NCBI GenBank assembly: GCA_004352715.1
Contig: SCFE01000041.1
Coordinates: forward strand, 1,309,981-1,368,548
Direction of reading: 5' to 3'
Source of the DNA: Hofstenia miamia
Lineage: Eukaryota > Xenacoelomorpha > Acoela
DNA: 58,568 nt
Both the position numbers and the translations under genes were made by a program. Shown here piece after piece: positions 1 through 16,890 of the stretch; the stretch's first letter is position 1, and every line of letters begins with the position of its first letter. The notes beneath the pieces are model-generated. The model saw only the letters and a list, made by a program, of their open reading frames with translations. It was not told the DNA's origin and searched no databases.

Positions 1-555
1 ATATATATATATTAGGACTATTCCTAAAATCAACTTTTTGTAAATTTGCAAAAGCTTATGGTCTCAAACGTGGAGAAATTATAAAATATGCTTAAAGAAT
101 ACCAAAGAAAAATTCTAAACGTAAACGTCATGCATTCTGCATTGTGGGATTTTATAGTAATTCTATGCAGGCCTATTTTATAAAAGAAAAAGAATGCCAG
201 TTTTTTAATGTAATGTGAAATTGCAGCTTGGGATCATAAATTAAGAAACTGGTATGACGAATGTATGTTTGTTACTCAAAATCTTTGCAAATTTTGTCCA
301 AAGTAGAAATTACCCTGTGAATCAAATTTTATATTTCTGTCTGTTTTTTCAGAAAATCCTTACAGTTGAGGACGTAATAGGTGGGGCTGAATGAGATTTT
401 CAAACGCTGCATTTTTTTTCAAGTTGAACTAATTATTACACTTCAACTAAAAATATCTGCAAAATTCATAAACTATATATTTTTTTCTCTAGTATTCTAA
501 TAGAGTAAAACTATATTCCTAAAACAACTAAAGTGCAATTCTAACTGGCATCTGC

Positions 556-1106
556 ATGTATATATAATTCTAGGTTTTGACTAAGTCTTCGCGTTGTATT
601 AAAATCAATGACAGATATCCGATAAGACCAATGTTATCTATACAATCAATTGCCTCTATACTACTATATTGGATATAGTAGCAGACAACTAAGCAAAAGA
701 ATAATAGAACACGAAACCAAGTCAGCAATATCAGAACACCTAAGAAAATGTAGGTTAAAGATCAATGCAACCAAATCTTAACACCAAAGATGACTATATA
801 CATCAGCCAAATATTTTCATNNNNNNNNNNNNNNNNNNNNNATGTATATATAATTCTAGGTTTTGACTAAGTCTTCGCGTTGTATTAAAATCAATGACAG
901 ATATCCGATAAGACCAATGTTATCTATACAATCAATTGCCTCTATACTACTATATTGGATATAGTAGCAGACAACTAAGCAAAAGAATAATAGAACACGA
1001 AACCAAGTCAGCAATATCAGAACACCTAAGAAAATGTAGGTTAAAGATCAATGCAACCAAATCTTAACACCAAAGATGACTATATACATCAGCCAAATAT
1101 TTTCAT
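556..1106. repeat. 265-bp direct duplication around a short N gap
   Basis: Bases 556-820 and 842-1106 read as the same sequence and are separated by only 21 N. No mobile-element signature is present. The arrangement is what an assembler leaves when two contig ends that overlap are joined by a gap instead of merged, so I read it as an artefact and not as a biological repeat. Confidence 0.85.
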
Positions 1107-4100
1107 GATTGATGGTAACTTGAAACAAATTGCTTAATCTCTGCAATAGTGGTAAGTTATGAGGGTGGCATTACTCTGCTGAAAGATAACAGTTACTCAA
1201 AGAATTGTCTGATTATGAACTATGTGCATTGTTATAGACCACCAAGATGCAATTATTAAAAACATTCTTTGAAGGTATTTAATTGCAAGAGGACACCAAC
1301 CTCCAAGAGATGAACAGAAAAAGCAGTAAACTGAATTCCTAATGCAAGAAAATCTGTAGCATTTTCCAATCACCTTCAAATTCAAAAGCATAAACAAGAA
1401 TTATTTCAACATGTGGCAAGGTTGATGCTTGCAAGAAAATGGTAATGGTAACATTCAGCTGCAAGATAACTAGCAGAAAGGCAAGGGAGGAAAATATCTC
1501 CGGGACGTGAGACAATATGAAATTTCTCAAGAAGCGTTAGACATGATACTAAATATCACATAAAACCAGCCTCCACTGAGAAATAGATTATTGAAGCCGC
1601 ACTTTATCATGATTACTATGGATTTTGTTCAAGAAAATGATATTCAATTCAGCTGTCAGGTTCTTATGAGGTATTGGAGCATAGTGAAGAGTAGATGCAG
1701 AATTTGTCCCACATGCTGAAAAGATAGCGTGAAATAAAGCAATATGAGCAAGGTAGTTGGAGTTGACTACAGAACTAGTGAAAGCAACTTGTGCAATAAC
1801 AGAAGTAATAGAAACACGTTAACCACATTGTTTTACTGGCAAAACTGCTTGTACAGTTTGTCCACTGCAAAATTGCTGACCTGTAGTTGTTACGAAGCAG
1901 AATGTACAGCTTTGTCAAAACTCAAAATAACATGCCATATAATAATAAACTATTATAAGCTTACAATACAGTAAACTACACTACAAAACTAAAAAAAATA
2001 ATAACAGGAGACATATCAATCAAGGAAGATAGTCTTGGATGAGAATAATTTTGGTGGATTGTTTTTTCTTAACTTTGATGTAGCATATTCAGTTCTTTTG
2101 CTAATGAATTGTTTTAGTGGATGTTATTGAGAGTCTTCGAAATGTTGATGTAATGCTTTGCCATTTGCTTTAATGATGTTAAAAAAAATAAGTTTATATT
2201 AACACTTTCTTGCATATGCTGTTAAGCTTAGATAAAGATGTTTCTGATTCACCTGAATATACTTATATGCCGTAAATTATAATAGAATTAAATAGGGAAT
2301 TAAATAAAATCCCAGTCTCATCTTGATTTAAAAATTTGTTTACTTTTAATATCATAGAAATTTTTCATTGATTGCATGTACTCAAGAACCCCACAACTGA
2401 ATTAAATGCATTTTACATTGCAGATCTGCAATTTATTTTCTTGTAAATAGTAAATAAAATTAATCATATATGTTAATTATTTTCATTACTCTTGTCAGTG
2501 TACAAAAAATGATATATTATGATTTATAAACAGGCCATACATCAATGAATAATTAATTTCTCCATAACTTTAGGTTTACATAAATTTTGAATGGCTTGAA
2601 TCATTTGGAATTGTAATTGTTGAATATTAAAGTTTATTTGTTTTAAATGTCATTTAAACAACAGTGAAAAGTATTTATGAAACTAAGAGTTGATGACTTG
2701 TTCTTTTTTATTGTATTCGACAGCCTCTGTATTTGTTTGAAATTATTGAAGTCGCAATTTCATATAATTGATTTGACTTGAATTTGATGTTAATAAATCT
2801 CTGGATTTTGCAATGTTTTAAGTTGGTTGTTTGAATGTAGTTTTTGAATAAGACAATAAAGCAAAAATTTGTGAAAGAATTGCATAATTTGCACACATAA
2901 AATTTTCATTTAAAAATGACTTCAACAATATAGCAACTTTTCTAAAAATCCTTATCATATTGCATGCACAACAGTGTTTGAAGCGAATAGCAAAATTTCA
3001 TTCTTATGAAGAAATTCTTAGACAATTAATGCAACAAGTAAAGACATGATGTTCAAATTGAAGTCAATGTTAAACAAAAAACAGCAAAATAAATATTTCA
3101 TTCTTATGGAACATTCATAATTGGAGAAAACCTTGAATGTAACAAATAATAACATGATGTTAAGAAATCTGAAACTAATTAATGAACACAAACAATTAAT
3201 TTTGGTGCGAATTACAGATTAGCTTAACATTGATAAAACTCAAAGAAAACAAAGAATAACTTAAAATAAAATATTGTTTTTGAAGCAAAATTGTGATTTA
3301 ATTGACGAGAAAGGGCAACCTATTAACAGTTAACAAATATCAATAAAATTTAAACTAAATATCAACTTTTAAATATTTCATAAGAAGAAAATTATCGTTT
3401 AATCTTTTAGAACATATAAATTTTCTCCCCATTAGTTAATTAAATCAGTAAAACTTGTCGAGTTGCATACAAAATAGTCAATGTGCACTGGACTACACCA
3501 TGAAAAATTATAATCTATGCCTAATACAAAAAGCAAATTTGAAAATAGAAAACCATACTTTGAAAATAATCTAATGAACTAATCCACATTTAAGACGAAA
3601 TGTTGTCAGTTAAACCAAATTGAATTTAGATAAAATTTTAAGAACATATATTTCTTCAACCAAAAAATAGGGGTAGAGGAAAGAGTGAGTAATTTTCAGA
3701 TGATTGACAAACTACAGATTTGGAATGACAAATCTTCACAGTATAACATATTTCTAAAACACCTAATCAAAATAGACTTTAGAGCAACCAAAAATTCATC
3801 TAGATATTATTTTTTTAATATAGATATTTCTTCTAGTTAAAATTGCATTATAATTATAAAACTTAGTGGCTACAATATTATAAAAAATATACTATAAAAA
3901 ATGTAAAATGCATGAAAATTAATGCCTTTAAACATGCAAAAAAGAAACAACAAACAATCAATGTATTAAAAAAAACAGTTGCATCTGATTCAGGAAGAGC
4001 ACAGTACCTAAATATAATTGCTTAAACATATAAAATTTGCTGAACAGCATTTTGTAATGATACAAAACAGAAATTAATTGTAGAAATCGTCTAATATTGT

Positions 4101-7100
4101 CATACAAAGTGATTAATAATTAGGAACTATATTAAGTTAAGAAATACAAAATAATAACCTTGAACATATCTCTTTGCCATTACAATTTAACTGGTTATTA
4201 TTCTTTGGTATTTGAAAGAGACTCAAAGAATGTATAACCAATACAAAACTCACAATACTGATTGAATTACAGAAATCATAGATATGCATGATTGAAATGC
4301 AGTCAATCACATTTCTAAGAATGTCTGAAATTTATGCTTTGAATAGAATTTTGTAAACAAAAAACATACAATATTTGTCAAGCATTAAAAAAACTTTTAT
4401 TACTACAATGCTGGACAAAAATATAATTTACAATGGTCATTATTTAATACATTAAATCAGGGTAGCGCAAAGAATGGGAAGGAGGGATAAGCTCCTGAGC
4501 ATTTATTATACATTTTAAAATGGGTCATCAGCTAAATTATAAGAACAATGTCGTCAACACTTCAAATACTTTTGTTGTGTTGTATTTAACCATCAAATCA
4601 ATTTTGCAATTAACAGTTCAATATTAGAAAACAAAATATAACATTATATGCATGAACTATTACAAAAAGTAAGTAGCATCCTAGACAAGGCAGTAGTTAT
4701 GGAGGTGAATCTATTAGATTAAGTTTTATTTGAATTTTATTATAACTATTACATTGACATAGTATTAATTCTGACAAAATGATGTAAGAATTTATCACTT
4801 ATGTATTTGTAAACAATGTTAATAAGTGAACAGTTTTTCTGTATAAATTGGGTGTAAATAATGCAATGACAACTAAAAAAATTGATTTGCAATTATTAGA
4901 ATTGCAAATATCATTAGGTGCTACACAACAACCCATGAGGCATTGCACTGCTTTTAGCTGAATTCTAACACCTCATTGATGTTATATGGCTGTTTATTTC
5001 TTAAGTGGAATGTGCTTTTAATTAACATCATTAGAAAAGGACATCTAGTCAATAACTTCACACAATTTTCTTTGGTTCAATTTCTTTAGTGCTATGCAGT
5101 CTATTTGGATTCCAGTTGAACTATTGTTGAACTCAGATTTCAATTTTAGCAATCCAAATGAAACATTTTTGAATTAGTTGTTTTTATCATTTATATTTTG
5201 ATCATTTCCAAAGATACAGCATATTGGAAATTTGTTAAGCTTACAAGATACAGCAAGCTGCTGCTGGTAGTAACTGCTCTCCTTGTTCAACCAATGAAGA
5301 TGCAATGAACTTGAAGAGTTATTATCAAGCTTAACTTGACTTCTGGTAGCTAGACCTTATTATAATGGACATTAACAATAGTTGGGTGTGCTTAATAGTT
5401 TGTCATGTCATCAAGCAGCAAATATAAAGCTGACTGTCATACAGCAAGTTCTAAGCTACGTCTAATTTATCCTAATTATATTGGGAAATTAGCTCTTTTA
5501 CAACTTGCACTGAAACAGTTCCTAAATCTCATTTTTGAATGACTGAATATCATGATGTCATTGATGCGTTGATGCTGATTATCAATGAGACATAGTAGAC
5601 ATAGTCATTGCTTACCCTCTGACCGCATTGTTTTATCAATTTGAAATAATTCTTCTTGTTGACTTATCATCAATTGAGTTTCTAATATTTCAATTTAAAA
5701 ATGAAACCTAATAGGATAGCAATGGATGAAGAATGGTTTATGATCAGTAATCCTGATTTTCCTTTTCATCACAATAAAGCAAATGATATATTTAATGGAC
5801 TATGTCATGGGGATTATCACAAAACTAGTTTGTAAAGTTTAGCAAACTTGTTTTGTATTTGGAATATATATTTTGAAAAATATGTTAAAAACTTTCAAAA
5901 TAACTTTCAAAGTATTAGCCCTCTTAGAGATTTAAACATTCACATGACCACTGGACCAAAGCCATACTGCAATATGAAAGGCTCAAGCGTACCTCATAAG
6001 CACAGTTTTTGATGTTACTTATAAAAAGTAGCAACTCATGCATCTGCTGTCTTCTACAAAATCAGAAAGAAGACTTTACTTTGATCCTTAATTTTAATGT
6101 TTTCCAGATTAGAAATGAACATATACATGTATTCCCATTCATTGTATGAACAAAGTTACATGTAACTGTACTTTAATGGATAAAAATTTGAACATTCTAA
6201 AATCAATATGTACTCTTGTGAATCAGTATATTTAAAATCCTAATCTCAACGCAAAAGTGGACAAATTTTAAAATTGCCAATAAGCTACAAGAAAATTGAC
6301 GTAATCTGTGACAAGACTAGAATTAGGGGAACTCGCAACGCAAGTCATCACGTAAAAAAGCAACCATTTGTTAAAAGATCAAAGACAAATCTCAAACTTT
6401 GTTTTCATCAGCACCTCAGTGAATGAAACTAATGAAATCACAACACTACGAACTATTTATAGGATTTTAATAGATCCCTTAAATCAAATCATAAAATTGA
6501 CACAACTACAAAGTGAAATGACTGCTTTCAGAGGTGCGTGAAAATCCAATAAATTTACACAAAACAGTCATAACAAGGATTGGTTTTTATGAACAAATTT
6601 TAATAAACGTTTTGCAACTCTAAAAAGATTTTGCAATACATTGTTTTTGCAAGTTCAAAAGGCTAAGTATTTTTTGGAATGGGCTTAAACTTTTGCTAAA
6701 CAAATCAGTAAAACTTGGAAATCTGCATTGCACTGACTGTAAAGTAAAACAGCTGGTACTTGAGTAGCTATTTTTGATTAGTAACATCAATAATGTTAGA
6801 ACATATCCTTGCCATTACAGAATGGCATTGGTATTAAAATAAAAAATGTGGAGAAATATGGGGTAGATTTATAAATTTATCCAACAATACATATTAGTAA
6901 TTGAAATTGAATTTGAGAGTAGAATTCATAAAAGCAATTCTTGAACAAAGATTTTCTTTTGTGAAGAATTTGGATTCTTTAACAAATTAAATTGGTATGG
7001 TTTGTATACCTTTTCATATGTAGAAATCTCAGTTCACCCTATTACAGAAGTGCGCTGTTTTTTTAAACCAGATCACATTTTCAAAGTCGATCATACTGCT

Positions 7101-7688
7101 GAAGTAAATTGGGTTTAACTGATCCTTTTCAAAAAATCAAGTATGACAGACGAAATCTCCAAAAATTCAACTTTTGGTTTCTAGATTGTTCTCTGACCAA
7201 TGTCCTTATCAATGCAGCAATTGCGTCTACAGATAAAAGTTTGGTATTGTTTTTGATGCAGATCAACCTATTTAGGATCTCAATACCATTAAAGACAACT
7301 CACTGTCAAATTTTCAAGTAAATAGTCTCAATGAAAAAAATTGGCTAGTATTGTATTTTCATTTCAATTTCTCCTGTTTCAAAACTCGGAATGAGTTAAT
7401 CATCGAAATCCCATTCAATATCTTTAAACATGGCAAAAAATCAAATTAGAATTAAATAATAAAATGTGAAGTGACATCAGAAGAAAAGAAATAGTTATAG
7501 TGAAGAAAACCCTTGCATTTCAAAAGCAAATATTTCTTTCATATACAGTATCAAAAATCACTCATTAAATGAAATCAAGACTATTGTCATATTACATGTT
7601 AAACAATATACACAAATACTAGAAAGCAAATTTCATTTTACTAAAATATTCTAGAAAAATTTAATACCATTAATGCATGCGGCCACTT
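1107..7688. other. AT-rich DNA with no recognisable gene
   Basis: Both strands were read and no protein family, RNA gene or mobile-element domain was recognised. Open frames are short (under 80 codons) and low-complexity. The stretch 1130-1760 is less AT-rich than the rest and could hold an old repeat or a non-coding exon, but nothing supports a call. The part closest to 7.6 kb would include the 3' UTR of spermidine synthase; I could not pick its poly(A) signal with confidence. Confidence 0.5.
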
Positions 7689-12025
<4,337 letters not shown>

Positions 12026-12052
12026 CTTGAATCACTAAAACAAAACAATAAG
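12026..12052 (-). promoter_or_regulatory. Splice acceptor just upstream of the spermidine synthase ATG
   Basis: Reading the minus strand, a T-rich run ends in TTTTAG and nine bases later the start codon follows. This looks like a 3' splice site, used either by an intron in the 5' UTR or by spliced-leader trans-splicing. No upstream 5' UTR exon could be identified, so the two cannot be told apart here. Confidence 0.5.
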
Positions 12053-12191
12053 GAAATATTGTTTTAGTATCCAATTAGGCAATCCTGATGGATATGAACA
12101 AAATAACTGACTACAGAAAACGAGGATGTAATATAGTGTAATACACCCAAACAAAAGGTGCTAAATTGTAAATAGCAGCAATCTCTTTTAT

Positions 12192-12193
<2 letters not shown>

Positions 12194-12233
<40 letters not shown>

Positions 12234-13559
12234 TTTTTTATTTCTAAAGAAGTGGTTAGAAAAATAAAATAAAAATAAAATTTACAAAGAACACTATGTA
12301 CAAATTTTAGATAATGCCTTTCCAGGCGTGCAATTTTTTTGAGGCTCCTAATATATCCTGATGCTTATTGTTGGGTCCGCAAAACGTATATGTTGGTCTA
12401 AATTATTTCACATTCTTGCGGTTTGAATAATAAACGAATTAAGCCATAAAGAGGATGTACCTAATTTTAATACTATACATGTACGAGTGTGAGAGTTAAA
12501 TTTTATGAGAGTTTCAAACAATTTAAGTGAACATGTAATTTTATTGATGTGTTTGATCATAATTATCAACCTATCATATTGGTTTGTTGCTTACTTATAT
12601 CTAATAAAGTGAGAACAGATCTTTTGAAAATTGCATTTAAATTCTCATTTTGTGCAATTGTTATTCAATTCCAGAGTGTGCATGCATGAGGAATGGCTCA
12701 ATACAAATGTGTTTATCAAGCGTGATTCTTTTATTACTGTTTATAATTCTCGAACATATTCAATGACGGATTAATATTTCTCATATTTTGGAGAGAAATT
12801 CATGAAAATGTAGTCTCTTATCTATTTGGACATCTAGATATGTTACAACAGAAGATTGCTTAATTTTATTGTTTCTATCAATGCTTAATTCTATGTTCTC
12901 AGCTAATTGACGAGTTTCATTTGGAGAAAAGATCATAAATTGTGTTTTATCAATTTTTATAGTTAGTGTATAAATATAATAATAAAGTATGTAATACGGT
13001 GAATAATATTATTTAAAATGTTTGCAGCTGTGTATGGGGTGATTTTACGAAACAAAATGCAAGTGTCATCTGCATATTGGTATATTTCACAATGATATAT
13101 ATGATGATACATGATGTTAAGATATACATAAAACATAAGTGGCCCTAAAACTATTCCCCGTGGAACCCCACTATAGGGAGTTTTGTATTTAGAATATGCG
13201 TGCCCTATTTTCACTCTTTGTTTTCGTGCTGATAGAAAGCTCTTGATCAATGTTAGGCTATTTTGATTAAATCCATATGCTGTCAATTTTCAGGACAAAA
13301 TTTCATGGTTGATGTTGTCAAACGCCTTGCTGAGATCCAAAAGTGCAATGGCAGAGCTTAGGTTTTCCTCCAAATGTATACGTATACTTTCTGTAATGGT
13401 AATGAGGACATCAGTTGTAGAAAATTTAGTTCAAAACCAGTATTGCTTTTCAGATAAAATATTATACTTTGTCAAGTAATCATGAATTTGGTAGCTTAAA
13501 ACTTTTTCAAATACCCTAGCAAAAGGGTTTGTAATTGAAATGGGCCTGTTGTTAACACA
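12194..13559 (-). mobile_element. CR1/Jockey-like non-LTR retrotransposon fragment, RT core to 3' end
   Basis: Reverse transcriptase of an APE-type LINE, read on the minus strand from 13559 down to a (TAA)n tail at 12194-12233. The frame is broken several times. Recognisable pieces are RPISITNPFARVFEK (fingers), [17 protein letters not shown] (motif A), GVPRGIVLGP (motif B, usual form GVPQG), and [11 protein letters not shown] (motif C), then a short stretch resembling the thumb. The upstream RT and the endonuclease are missing, so the copy is 5'-truncated, and stop codons show it is dead. Family placement (CR1 versus Jockey group) rests on motif style only. Confidence 0.8.
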
Positions 13560-13560
13560 N

Positions 13561-13593
<33 letters not shown>

Positions 13594-13818
13594 GAGTCAA
13601 AGCAAATTTATTGCAGTAAATAAATGGCAGTAAAAAAGCTACAAACTACAAATACATGTATTTACAAAGTAATAGTAAAATATATATATAGAATAAATGT
13701 GTGTGTCTATGTTTGTGGTATTATACTTTGTCAAATAATCATGAATTTGGTAGCTTAAAATTTTTTCAAATACCCTAGCAAAAGGGTTTGTAATTGAAAT
13801 GGGCCTGTTGTTAACACA
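13461..13818. repeat. 99-bp direct repeat flanking an inserted retrotransposon tail
   Basis: Bases 13461-13559 recur, with about three differences, at 13720-13818. Both copies encode the same piece of RT on the minus strand. Between them lie a (TAA)n tract and a fragment ending in the 3' terminal sequence shared by the CR1/Jockey-like elements of this window. A single N sits at 13560 at the junction. Either a very long target-site duplication or an assembly duplication would give this pattern. Confidence 0.6.
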
Positions 13819-13819
13819 C

Positions 13820-14515
13820 AAAATATAAGAATCAAAGCAATATATTTGCTAAAAAGCTACAATCAATCTACAAACTAAATATGAAATATATAATAATAAA
13901 TTTGTGTGTGTGTGTCTATGTATGTGGTGAGCTCAGTGTAAAAAACCAGTAAATGTGTTTAGCATGTTTGTGTCTCCGATTGTATTTTGTAGATGTAAAA
14001 TTGCACATTATAATTTTTTTCAAAATTTTTTGCAATTTTTTTCTACTCTAGTCTCATTATCTAAATCATTTCAAATATTAGAGGCTGCTCGATGAAAACT
14101 AGGATATGAAATACTGCTACAAATAAACTTATGTGATCGAGGATTTACTTCTAAGTAATTATCAAGAAAAGAAATTGATTGTCGGCCATATATATATATA
14201 TATATATTATATATATTTATTATATATTATACTTTCCTCTGTATTCACTAAGATGATCATGCTTACGTGCAAAATTTTATGTTTTTAATGACCAATTAAA
14301 AGTTTTTGATAATAAATAGCGGTTTTGTATTATAATTAATAAATAAAAATGAACAATAATGTAATTGCGATAAACAAAAGGCATGTAATGACTTCAATGT
14401 GATAATCTGGCCCTAAATTTCTGAGGTGGTATAAGTATATAACGCCAGAAGCCATTTATGTATCTTTTTTAAGAGAAATTTATCGAATTATAAATCTTTG
14501 TCAACATCAACACCT
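13820..14515 (-). mobile_element. CR1/Jockey-like non-LTR fragment, RT thumb and C-terminus
   Basis: Minus-strand translation, with frameshifts, gives a C-terminal LINE segment: MASGVIYLYHLRNLG at the start, then FNWSLKT, NPRSHKFICSS, FHRAASNI, NDLDNETRVEKN. The same run of motifs is present in the element at 57.7-58.6 kb and at the end of the element at 41.6-44.8 kb, so these are members of one family. An (AT)n tract at 14191-14235 interrupts it. The 3' end, rich in TG repeats, lies at about 13820-13920. It is a dead, truncated copy. Confidence 0.7.
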
Positions 14516-14521
14516 AAATAC

Positions 14522-14572
<51 letters not shown>
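14522..14572 (+). repeat. (TAA)n microsatellite at the 5' junction of an R4/Dong-like copy
   Basis: About 17 uninterrupted TAA units end at a single N (14573), immediately before the truncated retrotransposon. A second TAA tract follows that element at 15105, so the element lies inside the microsatellite. Confidence 0.85.
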
Positions 14573-14573
14573 N

Positions 14574-15104
14574 AGAATGGTACACTGGAGTTTGAGCAGG
14601 CAGCATGGGTTAGAAGCAGGAGACAAGTGGTATGAGCACAAGCCACAGGGCGTCATAGAAAATGAGAAGGTTAAGATACTGTGGGACTTTAACATACAGA
14701 CAAGCAAAGTGATAGAAGCACGGAGGCCAGACATAGTAGTAGTGGACAAAGAGAAAAGCTTGGGAACAGTGATAGACGTAGCAGTACCAAAGGACAGGAA
14801 TGTAGAAAGCAAGGAGAAAGAGAAGATAGACAAGTATAGAGAGTTGGCAGAGGAAATAGAAAGGCTGTGGAAATTAAAGAAAGTTGAAGTAGTCCCGGTA
14901 GTTGTAGGAGCACTAGGAGCAGTGAGTAAGAAGCATAAGAGATACTTGGAGGAGTTGGGAGTACCAAAGTGGGGAGCAGCAGTAGCACAGAAGGCAGCAT
15001 TGTTAGGAACAGCTAGAGTCCTGAGGAAAGCTCTCAGACTCCCTGGGAACTGGTGAGTTCCCCGAGCTGAGAGGGATACCAGCATGAAGCTGTGAGATGC
15101 AAGG
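14574..15104 (+). mobile_element. R4/Dong-like non-LTR retrotransposon, 3' part with REL endonuclease
   Basis: An open frame at 14577-15056 encodes 159 residues from the C-terminus of a retrotransposon polyprotein. It contains WYEHKPQGVIENEKVK, LWDFNIQT, then RRPDIVVVDK followed 14 residues after the PD by the D of VIDVAVPKD. This is the (R/K)PD-x12-14-D layout of the restriction-like endonuclease (REL) that R2/R4-group elements use to nick their target. The end is LLGTARVLRKALRL. The RT and the zinc-knuckle are missing: the copy is 5'-truncated. TAA repeats on both sides fit the known preference of the Dong element for TAA microsatellites. Clade assignment is an inference. Confidence 0.8.
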
Positions 15105-15168
15105 ATAATAATAATAATAATAAACTTTATTTAGCCGCTGAAGGCATACACTACAAAAAATAAAAACA
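15105..15168 (-). mobile_element. 3'-terminal stub of a minus-strand non-LTR family
   Basis: Directly after the (TAA)n tract come ~60 bp that, read on the minus strand, end in GCCTTCAGCGGCTAAATAAAG. The same terminal sequence closes longer fragments at 21163-21447 and 22834-23246. Two retrotransposon families therefore meet tail to tail at this microsatellite. Confidence 0.65.
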
Positions 15169-15620
15169 AGTACCTTTGTCTATGTAGTGTCGATTAACTG
15201 ATTCTTTATACATGTATAATCAGAAGTAGGGTAATTTCACTTGATTTGCACCTAGTAGCATTTAGTTCATATTAACAGTTCTGAAAAAATGGATGTGGCA
15301 ATTTTCTCAATTACCGGGTTCTTCAATTATGTTTTATTCAACAAGTCATCATTGCTTGGTGGATTTAGTGATATATCTCGTTTTGACATTTATATCTGTT
15401 GGCTGTTGTAATTAACATTCATTTATATCTGTTGGCTGTTGTAATTAACATTTTCTTCAAAGAGATGCAATAGCCTAATGGAGATTGATTTAATTCAGAC
15501 ATGTTTTACAGAGTCAGCAAAAGCCTTAAATAATATTGGCAATCCACATATGTACAAGAGGTCTTGAATAAAATTTTTATGTACAAAACGCCATCAATAA
15601 TTTATTAAGAGCGCTATCTA

Positions 15621-16865
15621 CAGGGTGATCCAAAAAAACGGTGGGATGGCTAAATCCATGATTACGTGATGTCTATTTATAGTGACGACTTTGTTTGGCA
15701 TTGAAATGACTAATCGAAAATAAGGTCGGGATGCCTTGATGATGTGTCTATGTAAGTTCTATTTATAGTGAGAAGTTGTCACTGACAACTTTGTTGGTTT
15801 ATTGGAAGTCGCATGATTGAAATTCATATTCAATTGTGAAGTGATTTAACATGCCTCAACTCACAGACTTACAACACAATTTCATCTGCACTGTCAGGCA
15901 AGAAGATGGAAAGAAGTGGCGTTACAAACAATTCAAAGACGAATTTCCAAAGTTTATGACAAACATCAGTGAAAGACAGTTTGAGAGAGTGGTTACCAAT
16001 ATTTATCAACAAGGCATCACCGTTCGCGCTGCAGGTTCAGGAAAATCACGAATTTCAAGCGACGTTTCTAATGTGATAGTGGCAGGACTGCATTCTTCAA
16101 ATGGGAAACGTGATGAATACTTGAGTCAACGAGAGGTGGCTGTCAGAGTTAGAGTACGGGGTGGCAAAACGGCGTAAAATCCACTGCTACAGACGTGTTC
16201 GTTGTGCAGGTACTGACACCAACATACAGGGAGAAAAGACTGGTCCCTTCTCGTGCGCTTTACAATTGCTACCGACTTTGGTGTTGATAAATGGAAGCAA
16301 GCTTGGTCTAGTGACGAAGCTACATTGTCTATCGCAGCCAGTGAACTGACAGAAATGCTTTACCTATGGGTGGAACTGAAGCGCCTTATTTCTGAAGAAG
16401 AACTGGTGTTTGAGCATGACTATCAAGTTCCGAAAGTGCTTGTGTACGCTGCTGTTTTATGGTATGACTGCTCAGAAATTTCTCGACACTACTTGTCCTG
16501 ATTGGATCAGAAATAATGAGTGGCCGGTTAAGGCTCCAGACTTGAACCCCATGGATTACGACGTTTGGGGATGCTTAGCAACAGCCATTGCTCAAAGAAG
16601 AGATAAAATAGCCACCCTTAATGATCTGAAGACAGTTATCTTGGATGTATGGAACACTATCGACTTGCAAACTGTCCGCCATATCTGGCCAAGTTGGGGA
16701 AAGCGCTTACAAGCGTCGATTTCTGCAGAAGGAGGACATTTTGTGCATGTTCTATAAAAAATTGTTTGAAAATAGTGTGTATAATACAATAAAGCGTCAA
16801 TAGATTCTTTACTTTTTGAAATCGATAAGCTTTGGGAAATTCCCAGCATTTTTTGAATCACCCTG
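15621..16865 (+). mobile_element. Tc1/mariner-superfamily DNA transposon, dead copy 1
   Basis: Terminal inverted repeats begin CAGGGTGATCCAAAAAA on the left and end TTTTTTGAATCACCCTG on the right, differing at one position, and the element is flanked on both sides by TA, the target duplicated by this superfamily. The total length of 1245 bp is typical of mariner-like elements. The encoded transposase is described separately and is broken. Confidence 0.9.
15851..16757 (+). pseudogene. Mariner-like transposase, frameshifted and lacking a catalytic segment
   Basis: The N-terminal frame (15851-16177) gives a helix-turn-helix-like segment starting MPQLTDLQHNF. The middle survives in other frames, including WSSDEATLSI, the region of the first catalytic Asp, and VYAAVLWYD. 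The C-terminal frame (to 16757) contains NNEWPVKAPDLNPMDYDVWG, the block carrying the third catalytic acid. Between them the segment that should hold the second catalytic Asp (the QDGAPAH-like block) is absent: ~50 residues are missing relative to the family. At least two frameshifts separate the parts. It cannot make an active DDE/D transposase. The sister copy at 23766-25099 has the same deletion. Confidence 0.85.
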
Positions 16866-16890
16866 TATAAGTATATATATAATTATACAA

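Noticed and set aside
1130-1980. Possible coding exons in the less AT-rich stretch
   Set aside because: No family recognised, frames short and without consistent splice sites.
14507-15085. Ser/Leu-rich minus-strand frames opposite the REL endonuclease
   Set aside because: Antisense shadows; the plus-strand protein has clear family motifs.
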